Of a DNA stretch of 64,000 nucleotides, positions 19,170 through 28,955 are shown one piece after another (within the stretch, counting starts at the first letter, position 1; every line of letters begins with the position of its first letter). The notes beneath the pieces were generated by a model. It had not been told where the DNA came from, ran no database searches, and worked only from the letters and a program-made list of their open reading frames with translations. The position numbers and the translations under genes were made by a program. The stretch is from G963422595 sp963422595 (GTDB taxonomy: Bacteria; Pseudomonadota; Gammaproteobacteria; UBA4575), in NCBI GenBank assembly GCA_963422595.1, contig OY730298.1, positions 1,488,001 to 1,552,000 on the forward strand, given 5' to 3'.

Positions 19170-19686
19170 GCTGTAACATCTGAATCATGGGCAAAATAGT
19201 CTTTTCAACATCCTTCTGAGTGAGTGGGCCAATATGTTTATGGCGAATGATACCTTTTTTATCAATCAAAAAAGTTTCGGGTACTCCATATACGCCCCAT
19301 TCAATTCCAACCCGGCCAGTTTCGTCAAAAGCATTCGCAGTATAAGGATTTCCATGATTTACCAGGTATTGGTCAGCTTTTTGGGCATCGTCTTTATAAT
19401 TTAATCCATAAATGGGCACCACTTTTTTATTGGCCAGATCGTTTAATACCGGATGTTCCTGATAACACGCATAGCACCAGGCAGCCCAAACGTTGAGCAA
19501 TGAAACTTTTCCGAGAAACTTTTTTTCAGTGAACGTGCTTGTTCCATGAAAGCTTGGCAATGAAAATTGAGGAACAGGTTTGTCAATTAACGGTGATGGT
19601 ACTTCTGAGGGATCTTTATATAGACCTATAAATAAAAATACCGCCAGTATAAAAAAAAGTACTACTGGCAAGACAAACTTAAACAT
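19156..19686 (-). CDS. ccmG: Cytochrome c biogenesis thioredoxin CcmG/DsbE
   Basis: Periplasmic, membrane-tethered thioredoxin that passes reducing power to CcmH or apocytochrome. The 176-residue protein has one N-terminal helix (residues 4-22), then PQFSLPSF and the thioredoxin motif VSLLNVWAAWCYACYQEHP near 64-82. YGVPETFLIDKKGIIRHKHIGPL near 130 carries the cis-proline. The active site reads CYAC rather than the more usual CVPC/CPTC; both cysteines are present. It lies between ccmF and ccmH in the ccm operon. Confidence 0.95.
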   Translation of the reverse strand: MFKFVLPVVLFFILAVFLFIGLYKDPSEVPSPLIDKPVPQFSLPSFHGTSTFTEKKFLGKVSLLNVWAAWCYACYQEHPVLNDLANKKVVPIYGLNYKDDAQKADQYLVNHGNPYTANAFDETGRVGIEWGVYGVPETFLIDKKGIIRHKHIGPLTQKDVEKTILPMIQMLQHETS

Positions 19687-19698
19687 AGAATATTTTTG

Positions 19699-21699
19699 TT
19701 AAGAAATAGTAGCGACCTGTGGTTTTCGATTTGATGATTCAAAAACTTGTTTTTCCCGTTTTAGCTTAAGCCGATACCGACGATCAAGTGCAGCTAATAG
19801 ACCACCTACGGCCATCAAAACCGCACCTATCCATACCCATTGAATAAAAGGCTTATAATAAAGGCGCATTCCCCAAGCGTTATCACTAACCCGTTCACCT
19901 AAAGCCACGTAAACATCACGCAAGAATCCTGTATCAATACCTGCCTCTGTCATTGGATCTTTTTGAATAAGATACGTGCGTTTTTCCGGCATCAATTTTG
20001 CGACTAGTTGGTCATTTTTATATACATCTACTAATGCTTGTTTAGAAGAATAGTTAGGCCCCTGAACATCCTTAACTCCCCTAAACTCATACACGTACCC
20101 AGACATTTCTACTTTTTGGCCAATTTGCATGGACAATTCTTTTTCCTGTTGAAAAGCGCTTACAAAGGTCACTCCAAGTACAAAAATACCTATACCAAAA
20201 TGCGCAATTGACATGCCATAAACTGCGAGTGGAATTTTTTTAAGGCGTTGAAATATACTGCCGCTCAAACTGGCGCGGGAGATGCTTTTATATAAATAGT
20301 AGACCACAGACGCAATCGACCACCCACCCAGGCTAATTCCAATAGCAACCAATATAGAAGTTTTTCCTGCAACCAGAAATGGCAGTGCAACACCTATGAT
20401 TAAGCCAATCACAAGAATTTTAGTCAATTTTTTAAATACTTCGGACATAGCGGCTTTTTTCCAACGCATGAAAGGTGCTACCCCAACCACAAGTACCAAA
20501 GGTAGCATCAAAGGGACAAATACTGCATTAAAATACGGGGGGCCTACGGATATCTTGCCTAAATTCAGTGCATCTAAAAATAACGGATATAAAGTACCAG
20601 TGAGAATAGTAGCCATAGCGACTAATAATAAAACATTGTTAAGCAGCAATGCCGTCTCACGAGAAAACAAATCAAACTGGCCAATTGATTTAATATGTGG
20701 GGCACGCAATGCATAAAGTAATAAAGATCCGCCAATTACAACAGCTAAAAATATTAAAATATAGACGCCTCGAGCAGGATCTGTTGCGAAGGCATGTACT
20801 GATACCAATACACCTGAACGAACCAGAAAAGTGCCAAGCAGACTTAACGAAAAAGCGATGATAGATAGCAATACCGTCCAACTCTTGAAACTTGACCTTT
20901 TTTCAGTAACTGCGAGCGAGTGAATTAATGCGGTACCTACTAACCAAGGCATAAAAGATGCATTCTCTACAGGGTCCCAAAACCACCATCCACCCCAACC
21001 CAGCTCATGGTAGGCCCACCAGCTACCAAGTGTGATACCAATAGTTAAACACACCCAGGCAAATGTAGCCCACGGTCGTGACCAACGTGCCCAAGTAGAG
21101 TCAAGTTTGCCCCCCAATAGTGCCGCAATAGCTATCGCAAAGGCAACTGAAAAACCCACGTATCCCATATACAGCATAGGCGGATGAATTACCAAACCTG
21201 GATCTTGCAAAAGCGGGTTAAGGTCTTTGCCTTCAAAAGGAGCTGGAAATAAACGTTTAAATGGATTTGAAGTGAGTAACGTAAAAAGAAGGAAGCCAAC
21301 ACTTACAAAACCCATCACGCTTAATACACGAGCTACCATATCATTAGGCAAACTCCTGCTAAATGTCGTTACTGCAAAAGTCCAAGCTCCAAGCACCAAT
21401 ACCCATAATAGTAAGGAGCCTTCGTGCGCTCCCCAAACCGCAGATATTTTATATTGTAAAGGCAATGCTGTATTTGAATTATTAGCAATGTATAAAACTG
21501 AAAAATCACTGTTGACAAAACTATATGTTAGGCAGACATATGCAATGATAATAAATAGAAATTGCCCTCGTGCTGCAGGTTTAGCAACTGCCATCCATTG
21601 ACTGGTATGTGTCTGTGCACCAAGTAGAGGAACGATGGTTTGAATAAGTGCTAAACAAAGTGCAATAATTAAAGCAAAGTGACCAATCTCGGGGATCAT
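19699..21699 (-). CDS. ccmF: Cytochrome c haem lyase subunit CcmF
   Basis: Large inner-membrane protein that attaches haem to apocytochrome c together with CcmH. The 666-residue protein has about 14-15 helices. It carries the tryptophan-rich WWD domain (ELGWGGWWFWDPVENASFMP near residues 230-250), WGAHEGSLLLW near 88 and a large periplasmic loop before the last helix. These match the family in order and length (E. coli 647). It sits between ccmE and ccmG with 4 and 12 bp spacers. Confidence 0.97.
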   Translation of the reverse strand: MIPEIGHFALIIALCLALIQTIVPLLGAQTHTSQWMAVAKPAARGQFLFIIIAYVCLTYSFVNSDFSVLYIANNSNTALPLQYKISAVWGAHEGSLLLWVLVLGAWTFAVTTFSRSLPNDMVARVLSVMGFVSVGFLLFTLLTSNPFKRLFPAPFEGKDLNPLLQDPGLVIHPPMLYMGYVGFSVAFAIAIAALLGGKLDSTWARWSRPWATFAWVCLTIGITLGSWWAYHELGWGGWWFWDPVENASFMPWLVGTALIHSLAVTEKRSSFKSWTVLLSIIAFSLSLLGTFLVRSGVLVSVHAFATDPARGVYILIFLAVVIGGSLLLYALRAPHIKSIGQFDLFSRETALLLNNVLLLVAMATILTGTLYPLFLDALNLGKISVGPPYFNAVFVPLMLPLVLVVGVAPFMRWKKAAMSEVFKKLTKILVIGLIIGVALPFLVAGKTSILVAIGISLGGWSIASVVYYLYKSISRASLSGSIFQRLKKIPLAVYGMSIAHFGIGIFVLGVTFVSAFQQEKELSMQIGQKVEMSGYVYEFRGVKDVQGPNYSSKQALVDVYKNDQLVAKLMPEKRTYLIQKDPMTEAGIDTGFLRDVYVALGERVSDNAWGMRLYYKPFIQWVWIGAVLMAVGGLLAALDRRYRLKLKREKQVFESSNRKPQVATIS

Positions 21700-21703
21700 A
21701 TAA

Positions 21704-22165
21704 TCAGTAAGCTCCTTCAGGAATATTATTCGGGTGAGAAATACTAGATTCTTTTAAGGCAGCAGCTACTTCTGGCGGCATATAGTTCTCATCATGCTTG
21801 GCTAAAACTTCTTGTGCTACGAAAATACCCTGTTTATTCAATTTTCCTTGAGCGACAATGCCCTGCCCTTCTCGAAATAAGTCAGGCAACAAGCCCGTAT
21901 AGCTTATGGCGATCGTTTCTACTGTGTCAGTAAGATCAAATTTAGTTGTTAAACCATCACCACCCTTAATAACACTACCCTCAACAACTAAACCACCTAT
22001 TCTGAACAATTTATCATTTGAAATTTGTCCGGCAACAATCTCTGAAGGCGTATGAAACAACATAATATTTTGTCTCATTGCATATAGAACTAATGCGGCT
22101 GCGATACTGAAACCAATCAGCAGTGTAACTACAAATATCAGACGCTGTTTTCTCTTCGCGCGCAT
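21704..22165 (-). CDS. ccmE: Cytochrome c haem chaperone CcmE
   Basis: Membrane-anchored periplasmic chaperone that binds haem covalently and hands it to CcmF. The 153-residue protein has an N-terminal helix (residues 8-28), the RIGGLVVEGSV strand motif near 50 and the haem-binding site VLAKHDENYMPPEV near 120-133 with the essential His. The C-terminal tail is flexible. It lies 10 bp downstream of ccmD. Confidence 0.96.
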   Translation of the reverse strand: MRAKRKQRLIFVVTLLIGFSIAAALVLYAMRQNIMLFHTPSEIVAGQISNDKLFRIGGLVVEGSVIKGGDGLTTKFDLTDTVETIAISYTGLLPDLFREGQGIVAQGKLNKQGIFVAQEVLAKHDENYMPPEVAAALKESSISHPNNIPEGAY

Positions 22166-22175
22166 TATCTATTTT

Positions 22176-22337
22176 TTAGTCCTCTAAGTTTTCTTCAATG
22201 TTTTCTTCAATTTCTTTAAGTATTTTTTTCTTACGCTGATTTGCCATGATCAAGTTAATGATCAACGTTAAGGCTGTAACGGCATACGAGCTCCAGATGT
22301 AGAAACCTTTGCCGCCCATGTAGAAAAATTCTTGCAC
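22176..22337 (-). CDS. ccmD: Haem exporter accessory protein CcmD
   Basis: A 53-residue single-helix protein that helps release holo-CcmE from CcmABC. From GTG 22335-22337 it reads VQEFFYMGGKGFYIWSSYAV and ends after a highly charged tail (NQRKKKILKE, then EENIEENLED). The FFxMGGxGxYVWxSYA pattern, one helix and the charged tail are the CcmD signature. Its start is 2 bp before the ccmC stop codon is passed (22340), so translation is probably coupled. An ATG at residue 7 is possible but would remove the conserved FF. Confidence 0.9.
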   Translation of the reverse strand: MQEFFYMGGKGFYIWSSYAVTALTLIINLIMANQRKKKILKEIEENIEENLED

Positions 22338-22339
22338 TA

Positions 22340-23077
22340 CTAATTTACTGTGATCAATTTCTTAACCCAGCTTGTTGAGCACTCACGCGATAAGATTTCA
22401 TTACGCACTCGAATAAATAATGCCCAACTGAAATAAAATTTGTATGCTATTGCCATAATTAATAACGGCATTAGCATACTTGGGTGCATAGATGGTGTTT
22501 TGGAAAAGAGTTGCATATTGGGCTGATGTAACGAACTCCACCACGTAACAGAGTAATGAATAATTGGTATATTAATCATACCAACAATGGCTAACATGCT
22601 CGCGGCTTTTGCCGCTATACGAGGATCTTCAATTGCCGAATGAATCGCGATTACACCAAAATATAGAAATAACAGAATGAGTTCTGAAGTAAGCCTTGCG
22701 TCCCATTGCCAATAGGTTCCCCAAGTTGGTTTTCCCCATAACATTCCAGTGATAAGTGCTAAGGCGGTGAACATTGCACCTATAACTGCGCATTCAGACA
22801 CAATGATTTCAGAAATCTTTGTCTTCCATATCAACGCGATAAAACCTGCTGTCGCCATAACCACATAAATAAATATAGATAACCAGGCAGCAGGCACATG
22901 AATAAAAATAATTCTGTATGCCTCACCTTGTTGATAATCAGGAGGCGCAACTACTAAACTCCAATATAGACCAATGGCCATCAACACAGTAGTGATAATG
23001 CCCAACCATGGTATCCACTTGCCAGACCACTCATAGTAATATTTGAGCGAAGAGAGCTTATATATGTAAGACCACAT
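22340..23077 (-). CDS. ccmC: Haem exporter/handling protein CcmC
   Basis: Six-helix inner-membrane protein that loads haem onto CcmE. The 245-residue protein carries the periplasmic WWD-like motif LWGKPTWGTYWQWDARLTSE near residues 112-131, a conserved His in FIHVPAAWLSIF near 58, and a second in PIIHYSVTWWSSLHQ near 172. It lies 4 bp from ccmB upstream and 2 bp from ccmD. Confidence 0.97.
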   Translation of the reverse strand: MWSYIYKLSSLKYYYEWSGKWIPWLGIITTVLMAIGLYWSLVVAPPDYQQGEAYRIIFIHVPAAWLSIFIYVVMATAGFIALIWKTKISEIIVSECAVIGAMFTALALITGMLWGKPTWGTYWQWDARLTSELILLFLYFGVIAIHSAIEDPRIAAKAASMLAIVGMINIPIIHYSVTWWSSLHQPNMQLFSKTPSMHPSMLMPLLIMAIAYKFYFSWALFIRVRNEILSRECSTSWVKKLITVN

Positions 23078-23080
23078 AAT

Positions 23081-23746
23081 TTAGCTTATACTTATTTTTA
23101 GTGAAGCACATATTGCTAAAGGTGCCAGCATTAAGGCCAAGATCAACCCTGCTCCCAGCATTGCCAACTGTCCGAAATAGGATAGCCCATCAATTGCAGC
23201 GCCCACAGCGCTGGACGCAAATATTAAAACTGGCACATAAAATGGTAACACCAATAAGCCCAATAATACTCCTCCACCTCGTAGCCCCATGGTAAGAGCC
23301 ACACCAATCGACCCGATTAAACTAAGTATTGGAGTGCCAAGCAGTAGCGTGACAATTAACGTGGGTATCGCCTGAGTAGGAATGTGTAAGAATAATGCCA
23401 TAATAGGTACAATGACTATCATTGGCAGTCCGGCAATAAGCCAATGAGCAATCACTTTACCAAAAATAAGTAATGTAGGTGGATGTTGGCTTAAAAATAG
23501 CTGTTCTACGCTACCATCATCAAAATCTTGACGAAAAATATTATCCATCGAAATCAATACCGATAAGAGCACAGCTACCCACACTACGCCAGGAGCCAAT
23601 TGACTTAAGAAGTTTTTATCTGGATTCACCCCGAGTGGAAATAGTGTTACTACAACCACATAAAACAATATTGGATTCATTAGTTCTGAGCGGCGCCGAA
23701 AAGCAATTAGCAAATCGCGTTGAGCAATAGTTAGTAATGCTTTCAA
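23081..23746 (-). CDS. ccmB: Haem exporter permease CcmB
   Basis: Six-helix membrane subunit of the CcmABCD complex. The 221-residue protein reads RRRSELMNPILFYVVVVTLFP near residue 17, FRQDFDDGSVEQLFLS near 70, and has long hydrophobic helices elsewhere. The DDGSxEQL motif is typical of CcmB. It overlaps ccmA by 4 bp. Confidence 0.95.
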   Translation of the reverse strand: MKALLTIAQRDLLIAFRRRSELMNPILFYVVVVTLFPLGVNPDKNFLSQLAPGVVWVAVLLSVLISMDNIFRQDFDDGSVEQLFLSQHPPTLLIFGKVIAHWLIAGLPMIVIVPIMALFLHIPTQAIPTLIVTLLLGTPILSLIGSIGVALTMGLRGGGVLLGLLVLPFYVPVLIFASSAVGAAIDGLSYFGQLAMLGAGLILALMLAPLAICASLKISIS

Positions 23747-24390
23747 CGTGATTGGGAAAGGGTTATTCGCTTAACACGATAGGCAGGAATTTTTAACTCA
23801 CGGTGTGTGGTTAAAACCAACATGCCTTTTTGATTCAAGTGGTTTTTTAAAATCATTTCAAATTTTGTTACAAAATCTTTATCTAGTGCCGTAAGCGGCT
23901 CATCCAAAACCCAAATTAACCTTCTTTCCAGTTGCAACCTGGCTAAAGCAACACGACGCCTTTGGCCTACAGAAAGCTTACGGGTCAATATATTTCTTTG
24001 TTTGGACAAACCAGCCATACGAATAATTCCCTTAACTTCAGACTCTTTTCTATCAGTATTTACTAAACGTTGTGTAAATAAAATGTTCTCAAATACAGTC
24101 AGATCGAGTTTTACTCCTGATTGATGTCCTACATAAGAAATCTGCTGCTGGTAATTCTCATGTCTTTCAATGGACTCGCCGCACCACGTGACTTCTCCTT
24201 CTGCAGGTCGATTAAAGCCACACAAAATCTTCAACAAACTTGTTTTACCGCTGCCATTACTGCCTTCAACGACTAATGCCTCACCCAATTTGATTGAAAA
24301 ATTTAAATTACAGAATAACGCTGTTCTTCCTTTAACACATTTAAGTTCGTGAGCTGTTAGTACGCTTACTCCGCGTGTGCATATAGTCAT
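23743..24390 (-). CDS. ccmA: Haem exporter ATPase CcmA
   Basis: ATPase of the CcmABCD complex, needed to free holo-CcmE. The 215-residue protein has Walker A VEGSNGSGKTSLLKIL near residue 37, signature LSVGQRRRVALARLQL near 138 and Walker B LIWVLDEPLTALD near 157. The LSVGQ..R..LARL form is typical of CcmA. It is the first gene of ccmABCDEFGHI, all leftward and tightly packed. The start could also be a few codons later (ATG is at 24390). Confidence 0.95.
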   Translation of the reverse strand: MTICTRGVSVLTAHELKCVKGRTALFCNLNFSIKLGEALVVEGSNGSGKTSLLKILCGFNRPAEGEVTWCGESIERHENYQQQISYVGHQSGVKLDLTVFENILFTQRLVNTDRKESEVKGIIRMAGLSKQRNILTRKLSVGQRRRVALARLQLERRLIWVLDEPLTALDKDFVTKFEMILKNHLNQKGMLVLTTHRELKIPAYRVKRITLSQSR

Positions 24391-24736
24391 TGACTAGTTA
24401 AAGGGAAATATAGATTAAGACGAATAACTTATTAATTAAATTAATAATATTAACACACGGCAGTATTGGAACGACAAATAGATATTTATAATCAATAGTC
24501 GGTCATAGTTAGTTAATGAGGATGATCCTCAAAAGATTAGGTAAAAAATACGATATTTTTTAACATATTAAAATCACTTTGATGGTATTGGATTTGCTTT
24601 AACTTATAGACATGATAATTGATTCTAAACAAAATTCTACGCTACCAGATACGATAAGTAGAATACTGTGCTTTTTATTTACGATCAAAATATACAATTC
24701 AACGAGCGGATAGAAGCCGAATATTGAGAATTTCGT
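24391..24736. other. Divergent control region between ccmA and mfd
   Basis: 346 bp, very AT-rich, between two divergent transcripts, so it should hold promoters for both the ccm operon and mfd. Candidate -10-like hexamers occur (for example TATAGA near 24610 and GATAAT just after) but none has a well-placed -35. No gene or RNA is supported. Confidence 0.5.
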
Positions 24737-27700
24737 ATGAATGTATTCAAGCCACCACTACCCAACAAGGAACATCCTCATATCACGTGGGGACGCACGT
24801 ATGGATGCAGCAAAAGCCTGTTACTTGCCGGTGCCATTGAACAATTCAGTGGTTTAACCTTGATTATCACGCCAAATATTCAAACCGCGTATAGCTTAAA
24901 AAGTGAACTTGAATTCTTCTGCAATGACTCCACTGACATTTTTATGTTTCCTGACTCTGAAACGCTCCCCTACGATGTGTTTTCACCACATGAAGATATT
25001 ATCTCCGATCGTCTGCTCACACTAAGTTCATTACCAAATGTGGGGCATGGCGCATTGATTATTTCGGTAAGCACCTTTCTCTCCAGAGTAGCCCCTAAAG
25101 CTTTTATTCTAGGGCAAGCTTTTACCCTGGCCGCATATGATGAAATTGATTTAGAAGCTTTTAAACAAACCTTAATAAAAGCTGGTTATCAACATGTTTC
25201 ACAAGTTATGTCGCATGGTGAGTTCGCGGTACGTGGTTCTATCATTGACTTGTATCCCATGGGATATAATTTGCCTTATAGAATTGATTTGTTTGACAAT
25301 GAGATTGAAACTATTCGCACTTTTAATCCTGAAAATCAAACTTCAGTTGATAAAGTCGATAAAGTACGGATTCTTCCCGCAAGAGAGTTCCCGACAGATG
25401 AAAATGCTATAAAGCGTTTTAGGCAGAACTATAGAGCTCAGTTTGAAGGAGATCCAAATAAGAGCGTCATCTATAGTGGAGTTAGTAGCAACAACTTACC
25501 CTCAGGTATTGAATATTACTTACCCTTATTTTGTGAAGAAACCAGCACTTTTTTCGACTATATTCCAACTGATAGTCAGTTAGTTTTAATCGAGGATATC
25601 GTTAATATTGCAAATAAATTTAAAGATGAAGTTTTTGCTCGTTATGAGAAACGAAGGTATGATTTAGATCGTCCCCTTTTACACCCGCAACAACTATGGA
25701 TATCAATAAAATTTTTTGAAAAAAACATATATAAATTCAATACTATTCAGTTACAACAATACGAATTAGAGCAATTATGTCGCGGTCAATATAATTTTGA
25801 TACGTACGCTTTACCAAACCTCACAATCAATACGCGCGTTGCAAATCCCGCAACTGAACTCAAGCGATTTACACAAAATAATACTTATAAAATTTTATTT
25901 CTTGCTGAATCGCCTGGAAGAAGAGAATATTTGTTAACTGCTCTAAATAACTTTGGATTACGTCCAGCTGTTGTCAAAGATTGGCAGGAATTTTCTAGCC
26001 TGGACTGTAAAATCGCAATTACTACTGGCCCTTTGGAAGAAGGCCTGCTGTTGCGAAAAAATAAGCTCGCAATAATCACAGAAAGTAATCTTTTTGGTGC
26101 GCGTGCTAAACAAAGGAGACAACAACGCAGAAGACAAATTCGTGATGCTGAAACACTAATCAAAAATCTTTCTGATTTAAACGAAGGCTCACCTATCGTA
26201 CATGAAGATCATGGCATTGGCCGTTATAAGGGCCTAAAAACACTAATCTTGAGCGGTACAGAGACCGAATTTCTCACGCTCGAATATGCTGGTGGCGATA
26301 TATTGTACGTGCCCGTCTCATCTTTGCATTTAGTGAGTCGCTATACCGGAGCCTCAGAAAAAAATGCACCTCTACATCATTTAGGTGGCGACGCATGGAA
26401 AAATATTAAGCGTCGTGCAACAGAACAGGCCTGTGACGTTGCAGCAGAGCTTTTAGATATCTATTCACTTCGTGAAGCTAAACAAGGCTATCAATATACA
26501 ATTGGACGTCAGGAGTTAAGTTCATTTTGCGCATCTTTCCCTTATGAGGAAACTCCTGATCAGCAACAAGCTATTGACGATGTTTATGCTGACATGGAGT
26601 CAACCCGGCCCATGGATCGAGTAGTATGCGGTGATGTTGGTTTTGGGAAAACCGAGGTGGCCATGCGCGCTGCATTTGTTGCGGCCTTAGCTGGCAAGCA
26701 AGTCGCAATGATGGTTCCAACCACGTTACTCGCGTCACAACATTATCAAAACTTCAGCGATCGCTTTGCGGATTGGCCTATCAATGTCAAGTATATATCA
26801 CGATTTCTCTCCGCAAAAAGCCAGAAAAAAATATTGACTGGCTTAGAAGACGGTAGTGTAGACATCGTTATTGGCACTCATAAACTTCTTAGTGTGGATA
26901 TTAAATTTAAGGATCTTGGTTTGATAGTTGTTGATGAGGAACAACGCTTTGGAGTTCGTCAGAAAGAAGTCTTAAAAAAAATGCGTACTGAAGTCGACAC
27001 ACTCACATTAACGGCGACGCCTATACCAAGAACACTGAATATGTCGCTAAGCGGTTTAAGGGATCTTTCTATTATTGCAACACCGCCTAATCACCGACTT
27101 GCAATTAAAACGTTCGTGAGTAATTGGGATAATAGCGTAATCCAAGAGGCTTGCATACGTGAATTGAAACGTGGTGGACAGGTGTTTTTTTTACACAATG
27201 AAGTAAAAACAATTGAAAAAGTAGCTAAAAATATACAGCGGTTACTCCCCGATGCATCAATCAGATTTGCACATGGCAAAATGCCTGAACGAAAGCTGGA
27301 AAATGTAATGCTCGATTTTTATCATCAGCGTTTTAGTATCTTAGTTTGTACAACAATTATTGAAAACGGTATAGACATTCCAACTGCCAACACCATCATC
27401 ATTAGTCGTGCCGATAAATTTGGACTGGCGCAACTCCACCAAATTCGTGGTCGTGTCGGTCGTTCCCATCATCGCGCTTATGCATACCTGATTACACCAC
27501 CGCGTAACGCAATGACTGTAGACGCAATTAAACGCTTGGAAGCAATTGAATCTTTGGAAGATCTTGGAGTCGGGTTTACGCTTGCCACACACGACTTAGA
27601 AATCAGGGGTGCAGGGGAATTATTAGGCGCAGAACAAAGTGGACAAATTCAAAGAATAGGCTTTAGTTTATATAACGAACTATTGACTCGCGCAGTAGCT

Positions 27701-28195
27701 GCACTCAAGACAGGCGAAATTCACGAACCTGAGCAACCTCTTGAGAAAAGTATGGAAGTTAATTTGAGTGAGCCCGCTTTGTTACCTGAAGATTACGTTC
27801 CCGATGTACACACAAGACTAGTCTTATATAAACGTATCGCCAGCGCAGATACTATTGATGATTTGAACGATCTACAAATTGAATTGATAGATAGATTTGG
27901 GCTTTTGCCAGAATATGCTAAGAACCTATTTCAAGTCACACAACTTAAAATAATTGCCCTTAGTTATGGCGTGACACGGATTGAAATGAGCCGCAAAGCT
28001 GGGCGCTTACGCTTCGCAAAAAAACCAAATATTAATGTCAATAAATTATTATCGTTAATTCAGGACTATCCTGACATGTATAAACTAGATGGTTCAGAAA
28101 AGCTTACAATATACGTGGAAACCAGCAGTATCATGGAACGAATTGATCTCATTACGAATCTGTTAAATGATTTACAGCTGAAACAGGCAGCATAG
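24737..28195 (+). CDS. mfd: Transcription-repair coupling factor Mfd
   Basis: Removes RNA polymerase stalled at DNA damage and recruits UvrA. The 1152-residue protein has the UvrB-like N-terminal module (EFAVRGSIIDLYP near 145), then the RNA-polymerase-interacting domain with GSPIVHEDHGIGRYKGL near 485. The helicase core has GDVGFGKTEVAMRAAF near 633, DEEQRFGVRQKE (DEEQ box) near 736 and TATPIPRTLNMSLSGLRD near 762. The translocation motif region is QLHQIRGRVGRSHHRAYAYL near 904. The C-terminal TRCF domain is present. Length matches E. coli (1148). csiV follows after 20 bp. Confidence 0.98.
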   Translation: MNVFKPPLPNKEHPHITWGRTYGCSKSLLLAGAIEQFSGLTLIITPNIQTAYSLKSELEFFCNDSTDIFMFPDSETLPYDVFSPHEDIISDRLLTLSSLPNVGHGALIISVSTFLSRVAPKAFILGQAFTLAAYDEIDLEAFKQTLIKAGYQHVSQVMSHGEFAVRGSIIDLYPMGYNLPYRIDLFDNEIETIRTFNPENQTSVDKVDKVRILPAREFPTDENAIKRFRQNYRAQFEGDPNKSVIYSGVSSNNLPSGIEYYLPLFCEETSTFFDYIPTDSQLVLIEDIVNIANKFKDEVFARYEKRRYDLDRPLLHPQQLWISIKFFEKNIYKFNTIQLQQYELEQLCRGQYNFDTYALPNLTINTRVANPATELKRFTQNNTYKILFLAESPGRREYLLTALNNFGLRPAVVKDWQEFSSLDCKIAITTGPLEEGLLLRKNKLAIITESNLFGARAKQRRQQRRRQIRDAETLIKNLSDLNEGSPIVHEDHGIGRYKGLKTLILSGTETEFLTLEYAGGDILYVPVSSLHLVSRYTGASEKNAPLHHLGGDAWKNIKRRATEQACDVAAELLDIYSLREAKQGYQYTIGRQELSSFCASFPYEETPDQQQAIDDVYADMESTRPMDRVVCGDVGFGKTEVAMRAAFVAALAGKQVAMMVPTTLLASQHYQNFSDRFADWPINVKYISRFLSAKSQKKILTGLEDGSVDIVIGTHKLLSVDIKFKDLGLIVVDEEQRFGVRQKEVLKKMRTEVDTLTLTATPIPRTLNMSLSGLRDLSIIATPPNHRLAIKTFVSNWDNSVIQEACIRELKRGGQVFFLHNEVKTIEKVAKNIQRLLPDASIRFAHGKMPERKLENVMLDFYHQRFSILVCTTIIENGIDIPTANTIIISRADKFGLAQLHQIRGRVGRSHHRAYAYLITPPRNAMTVDAIKRLEAIESLEDLGVGFTLATHDLEIRGAGELLGAEQSGQIQRIGFSLYNELLTRAVAALKTGEIHEPEQPLEKSMEVNLSEPALLPEDYVPDVHTRLVLYKRIASADTIDDLNDLQIELIDRFGLLPEYAKNLFQVTQLKIIALSYGVTRIEMSRKAGRLRFAKKPNINVNKLLSLIQDYPDMYKLDGSEKLTIYVETSSIMERIDLITNLLNDLQLKQAA

Positions 28196-28215
28196 GTATA
28201 TCGTAAACACTGCTT

Positions 28216-28899
28216 ATGAACGTATTTAATCGGCTCATAATTGTTACTTTGTTAATTTTGCCTGGCACATGCTCATCAGCGTTTGCCAAAGATTATATCG
28301 TTGAAATGGTGTTCTTTGCCGATATGCATTTCAGTTTGACAAATCCGGTTCGCATATCTACTCAACCCGTGATACCGAATTTACAAGGCGCGATACATCT
28401 GGATAACAAGGCCGTGTCTCATGGCTTTATCCGTTATCCGCAAGAAGCACTAACTTTAACAAATCAGGCCACTGCCCTGTCTAAATCAGAACGATATAAG
28501 ATATTAAAACACGTTGCATGGTTGCAACCCGGCCTCGCCAAAGAAAAGGCTATTGCGGTTCGCATACATGCTGGGCAAGATTATCGTGGCGAATTTAAAG
28601 AACGCCCCTTCGCGCAGGCTGACTTTGGCGATCATAAAGCATCTATCAATCAAACAATACATGAACTTGATGGCACTGTTAAAGTTGTCTTGGCACGGTA
28701 TTTACACGTATACACAGACTTGGCTTATCGCCAACCATTTAACCTAACTGTTAGCACTATGAACAATCCACCAAGACATGAACGCATATTAGTTGATTTT
28801 GCCATAAAAACACATCGCAAAATGCGCAGTAAGCAGTTACATTACCTTGATCACCCCGCGCTAGGAATTCTTGTTGAAATACGACCTGCTGGTTCCTAA
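28216..28899 (+). CDS. csiV: CsiV-family periplasmic protein
   Basis: Member of the family of Vibrio CsiV, a peptidoglycan-binding protein that activates the PG synthase PBP1a via LpoA. The 227-residue protein has a signal peptide of about 24 residues ending SSAFA, then DYIVEMVFFA, the typical start of the mature protein (the family forms EVEIIVF/YDVEVIVF). Late motifs are VVLARYLHVYTDLAYR near 157 and RKMRSKQLHYLDHPALGILV near 197-216, the best conserved CsiV stretch. Location directly after mfd is conserved in gammaproteobacteria. The internal region is short compared with many members. Confidence 0.85.
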   Translation: MNVFNRLIIVTLLILPGTCSSAFAKDYIVEMVFFADMHFSLTNPVRISTQPVIPNLQGAIHLDNKAVSHGFIRYPQEALTLTNQATALSKSERYKILKHVAWLQPGLAKEKAIAVRIHAGQDYRGEFKERPFAQADFGDHKASINQTIHELDGTVKVVLARYLHVYTDLAYRQPFNLTVSTMNNPPRHERILVDFAIKTHRKMRSKQLHYLDHPALGILVEIRPAGS

Positions 28900-28955
28900 C
28901 CAGTGGTATTAATAAGTAATTTTGAAAAATTTATGGCTATTTTTGGAAGAAAAAA